From positions 1-55,875 of the forward strand of contig PFPL01000070.1 in the NCBI GenBank assembly GCA_002793035.1: a stretch of 55,875 nt of DNA, read 5' to 3'. The notes below the pieces were generated by a model. The model ran no database searches. It saw only the letters and a list, made by a program, of their open reading frames with translations, and was not told the origin of the DNA. Origin of the DNA: Candidatus Magasanikbacteria bacterium CG_4_10_14_0_2_um_filter_33_14 (GTDB lineage Bacteria > Patescibacteriota > Patescibacteriia > Magasanikbacterales > UBA922). The position numbers and the translations under genes are program-made. Positions 38,594-48,800 of this stretch are shown one piece after another (the stretch's first letter is position 1; the number at the start of each line of letters is the position of its first letter).

Positions 38594-40603
38594 TTATTTT
38601 TGTGTAAGCATGGTAAAAACTTGTCCATAATTGGCACCTGCAAAAGGATAGCTTTCATTCAAAAAATTACCCGACAAAGTCATCACACGTAAAGGTGTTT
38701 CACTATCTTTTGGTGTAAACACAAAATCCAAATTACCATCCAAATCATAATCTGCCACCGCAAAATTGAAACCTTTTCTATAAGAAGATGGATAAACATT
38801 TATATTATAACTTTCTATACCGTCACTAGAAAAAACTCTAATCCAAGCAGAACTATTTTTTCTAGAAGCCAAAATATATTCATTGTTGCCATCTCTATCC
38901 AAATCTAAAGACATTATTTGTCCTACCAATATTTTATTAGTCTCAAAACTATTTAACACCACAAAATTACTATCCAAAATTTCTACATAGGTCTTATAGC
39001 CTTTTACATAAGCCACATCAAGATAACCATCACCAATATAGACACTCACTCCATCATGAGAGCTATCTTTTTTATAAGTATTCACCAGATTACCATTTAT
39101 ATCAAATACATACAAATAAATATTACTTGAGAATTTTGGAGCCAAAACTATTTTAAGATCTTTACTATAATTAATATTTTTAGAATCATTTATATAACCA
39201 ACAGCCAAATCATAATCACCTTCTAAATTAATTTTTATTTTATTCAAAAGACTCAATTTATCATCAAAAAATTTCACCATTTTTTTATGATCACTATCTG
39301 TTGAAAGAGTTATGTTTTGAAAATTTCCATCAAAATCTTGCAACAAAAAAGCATCTTCAATACCAACAAAATCAGAAATATTTTCTTGTATTTTATTTGC
39401 TACCAACTCTTTTTTGGACAAATTACTAGAAACTAAAACGACAGACATCTTTTCCAAAGTACTGTCAACAGGAACATTTTCTTGAGCAGGTGTTTGTATA
39501 TCTGAGATGTTGCTAATACTAGCCATAGCCTTGTCTATCTGCAATAATCCTACACCAAAAAGGTCAGCATAAGTTTTTTCATCATCATTTGGAGTATGAT
39601 GTACCGTACTAAAAATAGTATTTATAATTTGTTCATTCGTAAAATTTGGTTTTACACTTTTTATAAGAGCAATAGCCCCTGTGACAAAAGGAGCCGAAAA
39701 AGAAGTACCGTTCCAACCTTTATTTACACTATATGAATCAGCCAAACCATTGGTAGGTGAAAAACGTAAAGTAGAATGAATATCTACACCAGGAGCAGTA
39801 ATATCAATACAATTTGATCCTATATTAGAAAAAATAGCCAAATGATGACTTTCTTCTATAGCACTAACACCTAGAACTTCATTGTTTCCAGAAGAAACAT
39901 CAGAACAAACAGGATATTGAGGACTATAATTTAGGGCTAACCTATTGTTACCAGCAGCCGCCACCACAAAAACTCCATTTTTATAAGCATAGTCTACCGC
40001 TTTCTGCAAAGGTCCTTCATCCCCGTCACCAACTACACTTATATTTATTACATCAGCTCCATTATCCACGGCATAATAGATAGCATTTACCAAAGGTCCA
40101 AAGTCACCACTACCATCATTACCAATAACTTTCAAATTCATCAAACTTACATTCCAATTAATTCCAGCACCATCTAAACCATTGTTTCCTTTGGCACCGA
40201 TGATACCAGCAATAACAGTGGCATGATTAAATACACCATCTTCTTTTTGAGATGCGGTAAGATTGTCCACATTAGGACGTGGGTTATTATTATGGTCCAA
40301 AAAGTTCCAACCATAATAATCATCTACATAACCATTGTTATCATCATCGATATTATTGTTTGGTATTTCAGCATTATTTACCCAAAGATTATCTCTTAAA
40401 TCAGGATGAAAGCTATCGAAGCCATTGTCGATAATTGCTACCACGACATCTTTGGAGCCAGTACTATAATCCCAAGCTTTATACACACCTGTATGCTCAA
40501 AAGACCACTGTGCAAAATAAGGATCATTTGGGGTTTTTGCCAAGGCAAAAACAGGTATACACAAAACACCTAATACCAACAAAAAATAACTAAAAATCTT
40601 CAT
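38594..40603 (-). CDS. Secreted subtilisin-like serine protease (S8) with C-terminal FG-GAP/VCBS-like repeats
   Basis: The 669-residue protein has a signal peptide (about 1-22, MKIFSYFLLVLGVLCIPVFA) and an intact S8 triad: D59 in VVVAIIDNGFDSFHPDL, H127 in FNHATVIAGIIGAKGNNG and S301 in GWNGTSFSAPFVTGAI, with the oxyanion asparagine N219 in AAAGNN. There is no clear propeptide domain. After residue 390 beta-rich repeats contain calcium-type motifs (DLDRDGNNEYILASR and DYDLDGNLDFVFTPKD), as in FG-GAP/VCBS propellers that bind ligands or the cell surface. It is probably cell-associated or secreted and could process surface proteins or serve nutrient acquisition. It has its own promoter at 40647-40675. 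Confidence 0.94.
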   Translation of the reverse strand: MKIFSYFLLVLGVLCIPVFALAKTPNDPYFAQWSFEHTGVYKAWDYSTGSKDVVVAIIDNGFDSFHPDLRDNLWVNNAEIPNNNIDDDNNGYVDDYYGWNFLDHNNNPRPNVDNLTASQKEDGVFNHATVIAGIIGAKGNNGLDGAGINWNVSLMNLKVIGNDGSGDFGPLVNAIYYAVDNGADVINISVVGDGDEGPLQKAVDYAYKNGVFVVAAAGNNRLALNYSPQYPVCSDVSSGNNEVLGVSAIEESHHLAIFSNIGSNCIDITAPGVDIHSTLRFSPTNGLADSYSVNKGWNGTSFSAPFVTGAIALIKSVKPNFTNEQIINTIFSTVHHTPNDDEKTYADLFGVGLLQIDKAMASISNISDIQTPAQENVPVDSTLEKMSVVLVSSNLSKKELVANKIQENISDFVGIEDAFLLQDFDGNFQNITLSTDSDHKKMVKFFDDKLSLLNKIKINLEGDYDLAVGYINDSKNINYSKDLKIVLAPKFSSNIYLYVFDINGNLVNTYKKDSSHDGVSVYIGDGYLDVAYVKGYKTYVEILDSNFVVLNSFETNKILVGQIMSLDLDRDGNNEYILASRKNSSAWIRVFSSDGIESYNINVYPSSYRKGFNFAVADYDLDGNLDFVFTPKDSETPLRVMTLSGNFLNESYPFAGANYGQVFTMLTQK

Positions 40604-40641
40604 AAACTTGTTTTTTGTACTAAATTATGCTAAATTATTTA

Positions 40642-40670
40642 TGTTAATTATAACAAAAATATACTATACT
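40642..40670 (+). promoter_or_regulatory. Candidate promoter of the sugar transferase gene (near-leaderless)
   Basis: TGTTAA (40642-40647), a 17-base spacer and TATACT (40665-40670) on the plus strand place the start of transcription at or next to the ATG at 40678. The -35 match is weak. It overlaps the opposing subtilase promoter. Confidence 0.45.
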
Positions 40671-40675
40671 GACAA
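40647..40675 (-). promoter_or_regulatory. Promoter of the subtilase gene
   Basis: TTGTCA (40670-40675), a 17-base spacer and a perfect TATAAT (40647-40652) on the minus strand, with a leader of about 37 bases to the ATG at 40603. Confidence 0.75.
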
Positions 40676-40677
40676 AT

Positions 40678-42066
40678 ATGAAATTCTGGTACAGGATGAA
40701 ACAACTTATACTTCTCTCGATAGATATACTATTATTCTATTTCTCTTTGTGGTTAGCTCTCGCTATACGTAATTTGAGTTTCACAAATACCGAACAAATA
40801 CATACTTTACTCCCTATTTTTTCTGGTATTTTTTTACTTTGGATAGTACTAAAATATATAAATGGTCTTTATGATTTCAAAAAAATAGGCCAAAGAAATT
40901 TCATCAGTATACACATCCAAACGACTATTGTTTCATTTTTCTTAAGTATTGCAATTTTATATTTTTTTCCTACTTCAGATGTAAATCCTAAAACAATTTT
41001 ATTTCTAAATGTAATTATTGCTTATTTATTGACTTTTTTATGGCGTAAATTATATGTCGTTATTATCAGCAACGAAAAATTGAAAGCCCATATTTTATTT
41101 TTGGATTATAATGAAGAAGTACAAGAAATAATAGACATCTTAAAAAAACAAAAAACTTTAGGTTATATAGTAAAATCTATCAGAGATGTAGATAACAAAT
41201 TAAAACAAGAAAAATTAGAAAACATTCATATATATGATGAACATACAAATATAGCAGATATAGTGGCAAATGATAAAATAAATATTATAGTTACACACAA
41301 TAATTTGAATAAAAATGAAAATCTAACTCAAGAACTTTATCAACTATTATTTAAACAAATAAAAATAATAAGTATCTCAAATTTTTATGAAAGTGTCACA
41401 GGTAGAATCCCTCCTTCAGCTTTTTATAAATCTTGGTTTTTACAATACTTGTCTGACTTAGACAAACCTATTTATAACAAATTTACAAGATTATTGGACT
41501 TTATATCAATTTTATTTTTTGGTTTTTTATTTATTGTTTTTTTACCTTTTATTGCTCTATCTATAAAACTAAATTCCAAAGGTAAAATATTTTTCAAACA
41601 AAAAAGACTAGGACAAAATGGAAAAGTATTTTGGATGTACAAATTTCGTACGATGTATTCACTTGCAGAAGATGGCAGTGCAGAAATGCATGGTGCCGAA
41701 TTTGCACAAAAAAATGATAAAAGAATTACTTCTACAGGTAAATTCTTAAGAAAAACTCGTTTGGATGAACTACCTCAAATAATAAATCTAATTAAAAGTG
41801 AAATCACAATCATAGGGCCAAGACCAGAAAGACCAGAAATTACTCAAAATTTACAAGAAAAAATGCCATACTACAACTTAAGACACGTCTTAAAACCAGG
41901 TATTACAGGATGGGCTCAAGTACACCAAAACTATACAGACACAATGGAAACTTCTCTACAAAAATTCCAATATGACCTCTTTTATATAAAAAACAGATCT
42001 ATTTTACTAGACCTATCAATACTGCTAAAAACGGTCAATGTAATATTAAGAGCAATGGGACAATAG
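40678..42066 (+). CDS. Undecaprenyl-phosphate sugar phosphotransferase (polyprenyl glycosylphosphotransferase)
   Basis: The 462-residue membrane enzyme starts glycan assembly by moving a sugar-1-phosphate onto undecaprenyl phosphate. Four N-terminal membrane helices (residues 8-120) are followed by a degenerate nucleotide-binding-like middle domain and a fifth hydrophobic segment (about 280-302). The bacterial sugar transferase domain follows: FFKQKRLGQNGKVFWMYKFR, TRLDELPQIINLIKSEIT, IIGPRPERPE and LKPGITGWAQVH. It is transcribed away from the subtilase gene and closed by a terminator. It would begin the glycan that the 33856-38452 operon elaborates, and it depends on the lipid carrier recycled by DgkA. 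Confidence 0.95.
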   Translation: MKFWYRMKQLILLSIDILLFYFSLWLALAIRNLSFTNTEQIHTLLPIFSGIFLLWIVLKYINGLYDFKKIGQRNFISIHIQTTIVSFFLSIAILYFFPTSDVNPKTILFLNVIIAYLLTFLWRKLYVVIISNEKLKAHILFLDYNEEVQEIIDILKKQKTLGYIVKSIRDVDNKLKQEKLENIHIYDEHTNIADIVANDKINIIVTHNNLNKNENLTQELYQLLFKQIKIISISNFYESVTGRIPPSAFYKSWFLQYLSDLDKPIYNKFTRLLDFISILFFGFLFIVFLPFIALSIKLNSKGKIFFKQKRLGQNGKVFWMYKFRTMYSLAEDGSAEMHGAEFAQKNDKRITSTGKFLRKTRLDELPQIINLIKSEITIIGPRPERPEITQNLQEKMPYYNLRHVLKPGITGWAQVHQNYTDTMETSLQKFQYDLFYIKNRSILLDLSILLKTVNVILRAMGQ

Positions 42067-42089
42067 TAAACAATTAAAAAATTTCAAAC

Positions 42090-42120
42090 AAAAAACATTG
42101 TACTACTACAATGTTTTTTA
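42090..42120. terminator. Bidirectional terminator after the sugar transferase gene
   Basis: AAAAACATTGTA and TACAATGTTTTT form a 12-bp stem with flanking A- and T-runs, ending both the plus-strand sugar transferase unit and the minus-strand envelope operon. Confidence 0.9.
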
Positions 42121-42141
42121 TTTGCCATATATAAATCTAAA

Positions 42142-44589
42142 CTATTTTTTTTCTTTCTCCAAATCCAATTTTTTCAAAGATTCATCTCTAACTAAAATAC
42201 CACCTGTTCCCTGAGTAACTTTGGAAGAAAAATCAAGAAGTGGACTTTTCTTTTTATCATATTTTTCTTTTTCATAAGTTACATAATATTTACTTGGTCC
42301 AAGCAAAACAGCATACCTACCTTTACGATCAGAGACTGTAGTCTCTATCAATTTGTTAAAAGCCGCATCAAATACTCTAACAGCTACATTTGACAAAGGT
42401 TTTTCTTCCCCATGTGCTGTAATAACACCAAAAGAAGATGGTAGTTTTACGAAAGAAAAATGACGTATAGTCATAAATAATACAAATTGAAATATTACCA
42501 AAGCACCAACCCACCAAACAGGTGTAATAATAAAAGAAACAACACTAAATACCAAGCCAATAGTACTCAAAACAGAACGAACTACTTTGTGAGACTTGTC
42601 CCTCATAATTTGTAAATAACTTCTATCTTTTTCTATTGGATCCAAAGGGATATTATAATTTATTTCTGAAGCATCACTTACCTTTATATCCTCACCATGG
42701 TAAAGATTGATAAAAGCACTATCCTCACTTACATTTTGCAAATGCTCTGAAAAACCAGTATATCCATTTTTTGTCACTTGTATCTTATAATTACCTGGTT
42801 GAGCTGACAAAATATAACGACCATCAGTATCAGTTACTACAGAACGTACTACTTTGTTTGTTGCAACATCAATAAGACGCACAGATGCTAAATCAATTGG
42901 TTTTTTAGTAAAAGCATTATACAAAACTCCCCATTTTTTTTGCTTCTTACGTCTAAATACTAAGAAAAATTGTCCAAAAAATACTCTAAACAAATTCACA
43001 ATATTTACAAAACCAAAACCAGAAGAAGCCACATTGACCACAGCTACAGTAGCTACAACAGGTGTGACGACTGTTTTGTTTACCTTTTCTACTTCTGGAT
43101 TATTTACAACTTCAGCAACTTTATTAGTAATGATTTGTACATTTTCTGATACTTTTTTAGTAGCTATTTGTACATTTTTTGTAATACTGTCAGTTACATT
43201 ATTAATTTTTTCTTGTACATTTTCTACAGTGTTTTTGACACTCTCAACAATATTTGGGATTGTACTACTAGAAAAAATCTTTTCTATTGTTGAGCTACTA
43301 TTAGTTCCACCCGTAATTGGTATAGTATCCACTTCGGTATTATCTGTTGTATTTCCACCAGAACTTACACCGTCTCCTGTATTTCCAGTATTACTATCAG
43401 TTGTTTCCGTATTTTCTGTATTATTTATATTTTCTGTTTCTTCTGGTGGTTGGTTTTCCTCAGGTGGTACCTCTTCAGGAGGTATCTCCTCAGGTGGATT
43501 TTCTACTTGAGGTGCAGGAATAGACAAATTACTAGTCAACGAAGCACCACTAATATTACCAGCAGCATCTTTTGCTTTAGCCGACAAACTATAATTTCCA
43601 GGACTAAAAATACTTGAAAAAGTATAAGACCAATTACCTTGCGCATTAGCATTTGTAGTATAAGTACTTACCTCAGCCAAAGACACGACTCCAGAGGCTT
43701 GGGTACCTATAGTAGTCTTGGTAATTATTATTTGAGCATTAGCTTCAGCTGTACCATAAATTTTTGGAGGCCTAATAGCTACACCATTTTCTACACCATT
43801 ATCTATTTGAGAAATAATAGGAATATTAGGAGCCGTAGTATCTAAAATTATTGAATCAGAGGCATCTACAATACCATATTGATTTTTAAAACGAACATAT
43901 ACATTTTTATTTCCATCCCCAGATGACAAAGTAAATTGAGTAGAACTAACAATATCTAAAAATGTAGCATTAGAAAAATTGTTACTATTAGATATAGCAT
44001 AACTATCTACATAGTCTGTGACAAAATCCAAATTTATAATTAAATTATTTGTATACTGGCCACCATTATTTATCTGAATAGCACCTGTCGGTAAATTTTC
44101 TTCTGTTGTTGTCGGTGTTGTCTCTACAGGTGGAGGATCCTCTACAGGTGGTGGAGTACTACCCCCACCTCCCCCACTAGTTGGTGTAGGAGCCCAATCA
44201 GTTTGAACATCACAATTTGTACAATCAAAAGTCAAAGTTCCTATACTATCTCCAGTAGCATTACCACTAAAAACACCACTACTAATAGATACACCAGAAA
44301 AATTTATCCAACCCAATCCCTCACCCCAAGCATATCCCGACAAATTACCTTGACCATCATTGGCAACACCACCATTACTTGGATTCATTTTTATCCAACC
44401 ATTAGTACTCGACCAAGCATATCCTGTCAAAGCACTATCACTTACGACTGTATCTTTGAAACTTATCCAACCGACATTATTACTCCAAGCATAATAATGA
44501 CTAGCCAAGATAGTACCCGCAAAAATCGTTGTTGGCAATAAAAAGACAAATAACAAAAAAGAAAGAAATATTGTCAATCGTCTTTTCAT
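42142..44589 (-). CDS. Large envelope protein (815 aa) with WSxNxGWI repeats, Ig-like domain and carboxypeptidase-regulatory-like domains
   Basis: A signal peptide (1-25) is followed by three repeats (HYYAWSNNVGWISF, GYAWSSTNGWIKM and GYAWGEGLGWINFSG), typical of Parcubacteria surface proteins. A GGGGGS/Pro linker, an Ig-like unit (LDTTAPNIPIISQIDNGVEN) and a Pro/Glu then Thr/Asn linker follow. A helical segment with repeated VxxKVxENVQ heptads follows near 460-510, with membrane helices near 515-545 and 670-700. Two regulatory-like beta domains (VLYNAFTKKPIDLASVRLID and VITAHGEEKPLSNVAVRVFD) flank the second helix pair. It is probably anchored with its N-terminal part outside. It is last in the envelope operon, 13 bases after the LytR_C protein gene. 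Function unknown. Confidence 0.82.
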   Translation of the reverse strand: MKRRLTIFLSFLLFVFLLPTTIFAGTILASHYYAWSNNVGWISFKDTVVSDSALTGYAWSSTNGWIKMNPSNGGVANDGQGNLSGYAWGEGLGWINFSGVSISSGVFSGNATGDSIGTLTFDCTNCDVQTDWAPTPTSGGGGGSTPPPVEDPPPVETTPTTTEENLPTGAIQINNGGQYTNNLIINLDFVTDYVDSYAISNSNNFSNATFLDIVSSTQFTLSSGDGNKNVYVRFKNQYGIVDASDSIILDTTAPNIPIISQIDNGVENGVAIRPPKIYGTAEANAQIIITKTTIGTQASGVVSLAEVSTYTTNANAQGNWSYTFSSIFSPGNYSLSAKAKDAAGNISGASLTSNLSIPAPQVENPPEEIPPEEVPPEENQPPEETENINNTENTETTDSNTGNTGDGVSSGGNTTDNTEVDTIPITGGTNSSSTIEKIFSSSTIPNIVESVKNTVENVQEKINNVTDSITKNVQIATKKVSENVQIITNKVAEVVNNPEVEKVNKTVVTPVVATVAVVNVASSGFGFVNIVNLFRVFFGQFFLVFRRKKQKKWGVLYNAFTKKPIDLASVRLIDVATNKVVRSVVTDTDGRYILSAQPGNYKIQVTKNGYTGFSEHLQNVSEDSAFINLYHGEDIKVSDASEINYNIPLDPIEKDRSYLQIMRDKSHKVVRSVLSTIGLVFSVVSFIITPVWWVGALVIFQFVLFMTIRHFSFVKLPSSFGVITAHGEEKPLSNVAVRVFDAAFNKLIETTVSDRKGRYAVLLGPSKYYVTYEKEKYDKKKSPLLDFSSKVTQGTGGILVRDESLKKLDLEKEKK

Positions 44590-44602
44590 AAAAAAATAAA
44601 AA

Positions 44603-45385
44603 TTATTTACCTAAGATTATTAATATATCAGCATCCGGTTTGATTTCACCTTCTGGTAAAGTTTCTACTTTAGCTCCTAGCAAACTTGCCAAACCACTAA
44701 CCTCAATTGGATACTGTTCAGAAATATCTACTACAATATTTTGTTTATAATCTTGTTTTGAAGCATTACTAAGGATTGTTGTTTTGTAATCTGGATATTT
44801 TAATTTAACAAAACTTTCGGTCTGTGCAGACAAATTTGCCACATCAGTACCATTATAGTAAGCAATTCTAAGGGAACTAGTTACAACAATTTCTTCTTGA
44901 TTAACTATATCTTCATTTATATTAACAGCATTCTTCCCCAAATCATTTTGGATTTCATCATTTATAAATATTGGTCCAACTTTTATAATCTTATTGGTTG
45001 AAGGTCTATAAATAATTGCTTGTGAGGCTTTTGGGAAAATTAATAATTTATCATTATCCTCTACTCCACTAAAAAAAGCCTGATCCTGTAATTTACTTTT
45101 GTCCAAGACTGTTGCCATAGTTGGCGCTTCATCACTTGGTAAAAGCATCAACTTTCCCACAGATTTCAAAGTAGTATCTAGTTCTTTTTGAGAAGTAATA
45201 TCAGGATCTTTTTTTAGTTGACTATACTTATTATAAAAATAATAAGAACCAAACATACCTGCTAACATAAATATAATCAACAAAAAAATAACAAAGTTTT
45301 TTCCATTACTTTTACGGACTTTATGAACACGAACAGATTCAACATGTCTATTTGGTGTTGATGTGTTATTTTGTAAATCTTCCAT
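44603..45385 (-). CDS. LytR_C-domain envelope protein (260 aa)
   Basis: One N-terminal membrane helix (about 30-51, FVIFLLIIFMLAGMFGSYYF) follows a basic cytoplasmic tail. A middle domain with VGKLMLLPSDEAPTMATVLD and QAIIYRPSTNKIIKVGPIFI is shared with the next upstream gene. The last 95 residues (SLRIAYYNGTDVANLSAQTE to ADILIILGK) match the LytR_C domain found at the end of LytR-CpsA-Psr wall-glycopolymer ligases. No LCP catalytic domain is present, so it may be an accessory or scaffolding protein for envelope assembly. It lies in a four-gene operon. Confidence 0.85.
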   Translation of the reverse strand: MEDLQNNTSTPNRHVESVRVHKVRKSNGKNFVIFLLIIFMLAGMFGSYYFYNKYSQLKKDPDITSQKELDTTLKSVGKLMLLPSDEAPTMATVLDKSKLQDQAFFSGVEDNDKLLIFPKASQAIIYRPSTNKIIKVGPIFINDEIQNDLGKNAVNINEDIVNQEEIVVTSSLRIAYYNGTDVANLSAQTESFVKLKYPDYKTTILSNASKQDYKQNIVVDISEQYPIEVSGLASLLGAKVETLPEGEIKPDADILIILGK

Positions 45386-45402
45386 AATTTTTTAGATAAA
45401 AT

Positions 45403-45870
45403 TTATTTATTAATATCAATATTTGATTCTGTACTAGTACTGTCTACATAAACAGGTCCAACATTAATTAATTTGTTTTCACTTGGTCTATATATAATTG
45501 CTTTACTTTGATAAATCAAGACTTTATCACCATTTTGAGAATTGATAAAAAACTTTTGTTGTTCAGCCAAAGAATTAGCATCATTGACAGTACCAACCAC
45601 TGGTTCTTGATCTTCTGGCAAAGATATTAATTTACCAATAGTTTTCACCAACTTGTCTGCTTCAATTTTAGCCACTTCTTCTTGAGCAGCAGGATCTTTC
45701 AACATACGTAACTCTCTTTGTGCGCTTATATAACTAAATAAAAGATAAAAAACTCCAAGTATTGCCAAAATAATAACAACAAATATAATCATTCTATTAT
45801 TTTTTCTTCTTTTTTGGAAACTACTCTCTATTTTTTTATTTAAGACAGGCATTTTTTTTTCTTCATCCAT
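45403..45870 (-). CDS. Paralogue of the LytR_C protein without the LytR_C domain (155 aa)
   Basis: It has the same plan as its neighbour: basic N-terminus, one membrane helix (about 26-48, MIIFVVIILAILGVFYLLFS), a short coiled helix and the shared domain with IGKLISLPEDQEPVVGTVND and KAIIYRPSENKLINVGPVYV. The chain ends with an acidic Ser/Thr tail where the neighbour continues into LytR_C. It arose by tandem duplication followed by loss or gain of the C-terminal domain. I do not recognise the shared domain; it may be extracellular. Confidence 0.82.
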   Translation of the reverse strand: MDEEKKMPVLNKKIESSFQKRRKNNRMIIFVVIILAILGVFYLLFSYISAQRELRMLKDPAAQEEVAKIEADKLVKTIGKLISLPEDQEPVVGTVNDANSLAEQQKFFINSQNGDKVLIYQSKAIIYRPSENKLINVGPVYVDSTSTESNIDINK

Positions 45871-45896
45871 ACTTTTATTTATTAATAAATAATTTT

Positions 45897-48800
45897 TTAA
45901 TTATTAGTTGATGTTGTTGTTTCTATAATATTTTCTTCTGTACTTGTAACCAATGGCTCAACAATTTCTTCTTGAATAACATTGATTACTTCCTCTGTAG
46001 AAGTAGTAGTATTACTTTCAGTTGAACTAGTCAAAGTATCATCTAGTATGAGTCCATTATCTTCTAAATAATTGTTGGCTAAATCAGTCAAATTATCAGA
46101 ACTACTACTATTACTTCCAATATTATTAATTATTGTTTCAGATGATTGAGAAGTCACTTGACCAAAAGCATGCCAGTTAATCACCACATCTTGACCTTGT
46201 ACAGGTCTAATACGAATAGTAAATCCTGTAGTATCCACACTCTCAACAAAATATGTATCTAGAGTTACATCACTAGCCAAAGTCAAATTGACAATTGGTG
46301 AAGCAGTGAATTCTTGTGAAAATTCTATTCTTACAGCATTCTCACCAGCCAATATAACAGCAGAGCCAACATTGTCAATACCAAAGGTAACATGATTTGT
46401 AAAAGTAACATTTTGAGAAAAAGTAAGCATATTACTTTGGTTCATTTGCCCGACAAATTCATCAAGACCTCCTGTCAAAAGTAAAGCATTATAAACATCC
46501 AGTTGTTGCTTAAGTTCTTTCACCCCCTCTAAGGCTAGAGCTCCAAGTTTAGAATATTGAATACCCCATGAACCATGATTACCTTCCCTTAATTCATCAC
46601 TACCAACAGTAACAGCTTCGGGAAATACTTCGTAAAGTTCTTGTGCAATAGCACCTACATCATGTGTACCACTAGCTTTCCAATCAAAAGAAACCGCTCT
46701 ATAATTATCTATTCTAGACAAAACATTTAAATCCACAATATTTTCTTTTAATCTTTCATCAGAAAAACTGGACCATCCTCCACTAGATCCTTGAGTCAAA
46801 TAAACACCACTCTCAGTACTACTACCCGCTATATAAAAATTATCATCATTTTTATCCAGAGCCATGGTCCACATGGTTGTAGTATTATGATCAAATTCAA
46901 CAGTGATCCATGATGTTGTTGACGCAGTATTATCATGCAATGTCAGACCACCTGCAATAGACATGGCACTGCCAAATAATGAATTTCCACCAACGACTAG
47001 TCCATTTCCTATGTACGCATCATTCCCCACATCAAAATCTTCTGTTACAGATATATTATTAGAGTTAATATTACCAATATTCGCTGTTGGGGCCTCTATC
47101 CCAGTTATATCTAATATTTCAATACCATCATCGTCAAATCCAGCGATATACACGTACTTTCCTGATATATCTAAAGTACTTGCACCACCAAAAGCAGTAC
47201 CAGCACTATCTAACAAATATGTAACATGTGTGGGATTGGTAGGATCTGAAATATCTGCAATCTCAATACCTTCAAAAGCAGAAACAACATAAGCATAATT
47301 TCCTGCTATTTTTACATCACTAGCTCCATTTAATGCTGTAGATCCCCCTTCTAATAAAGAACCAACTTGTATAGGATTGGTAGGATCTGAAATATTTAAT
47401 ACAGCAAGACCTTCATTGTAAGAAGCTACATATGCATATTTACCTGAAACATATATTGATTTAGGAAAATCAAGTGTAGTGTCAACAGTATCTGCCAATT
47501 TTCCGACATGCGTTGGATTTGTAGGGTCTGATATATCTAATATCTCGATTCCATTATCTATTACTGAAACCACATACGCATAGTGACCTGAAACCGTAAT
47601 ATTAATAGCACCATTGAGTAACATCGTCCCATCATCTGTAGTAGAACTCATATGCTTAGGATTTGTAGGATCTGAAATATCTAAAATCTCAACACCCTCA
47701 GTATATGAAGCAACATACGCATATTGCCCTGACACATCAATTGCACGAGCCGATGCCAATGCCGTGCCTGCTGTATCAGTAATAGAACCAACATGTACAG
47801 GGTCAGAAGGATTAGAAACATCAACAATACCCACACCATTATCACCCTGAGAAGCAATGTACGCATACTTACCTGCAACGATAATATCGTTTCCTTTCAA
47901 AGCAGATGTTATCGTATCAGCTAAAGAACCAACATGTGTTGGACTACTCGGATCTGATACATCCAATATTTCCATACCATACTCTGGCCAATTTGTAGCG
48001 GCATAAAGATATTTTCCATGCACATCCAATCCATATATAGTATCTAAAGTAGTGGAAGCAGTATCAAATACAGAAGCAAGATGAACAGGATCACTCCCCA
48101 CCGTCTGCGTAAAACTCCCACTCGCAAGATGAAAAGCAGATTGTGGAGTCGTCGTACCCACACCAATATTGCCTTCTTTATCTATAAAAAATCTTGCTGT
48201 ACTACTTGCGGTATCTTTTATATAAAAATTTTTCGTTCCATCAGCATTGTAGTCTTGACCGATGTTCCAATTGTCTAGTGAAAGAGCAGCTCTTTCAGAA
48301 GTACCATCAGAAGATGGTGTGATATAAAGTGCTGTTTCAGTTGCTCCAGTTACACCATCGATAGTAAATTGATAACCTGGAGTAGAACTTGCAATACCTA
48401 CATTTCCAGAATCTAGCAAAGTCAATAAATTAGCCGACTTGGCCTTATTACTTATTTGTAAGGGATGCGGTGGTGCTGTATCTGCTGTACCATTTACAGA
48501 GACACCATTTCCACCCACTTGAAAACGCGCAGCGTTACCAACTCTAAATTCCAAATCGGCAGTGCCAGAATTTGGAACATTAAATAATGTTTGTTGTGCC
48601 CAACCAAGAAAAGCATAGTTAGAGGCACTAGGAGTACCACCACCCAACCAAAGTCCAGAATAAGTAGCTTCAGCACCCGGTAAACCACCCAATCTTGCAC
48701 TTGATCCTGTTGAGTTGACAACAATAGCACCGGTTGTAGTAACATTGGTGAAAAAACCCGTTGACTGAGTAGTGGCACCAACTGCGGTACCATCTATAAC

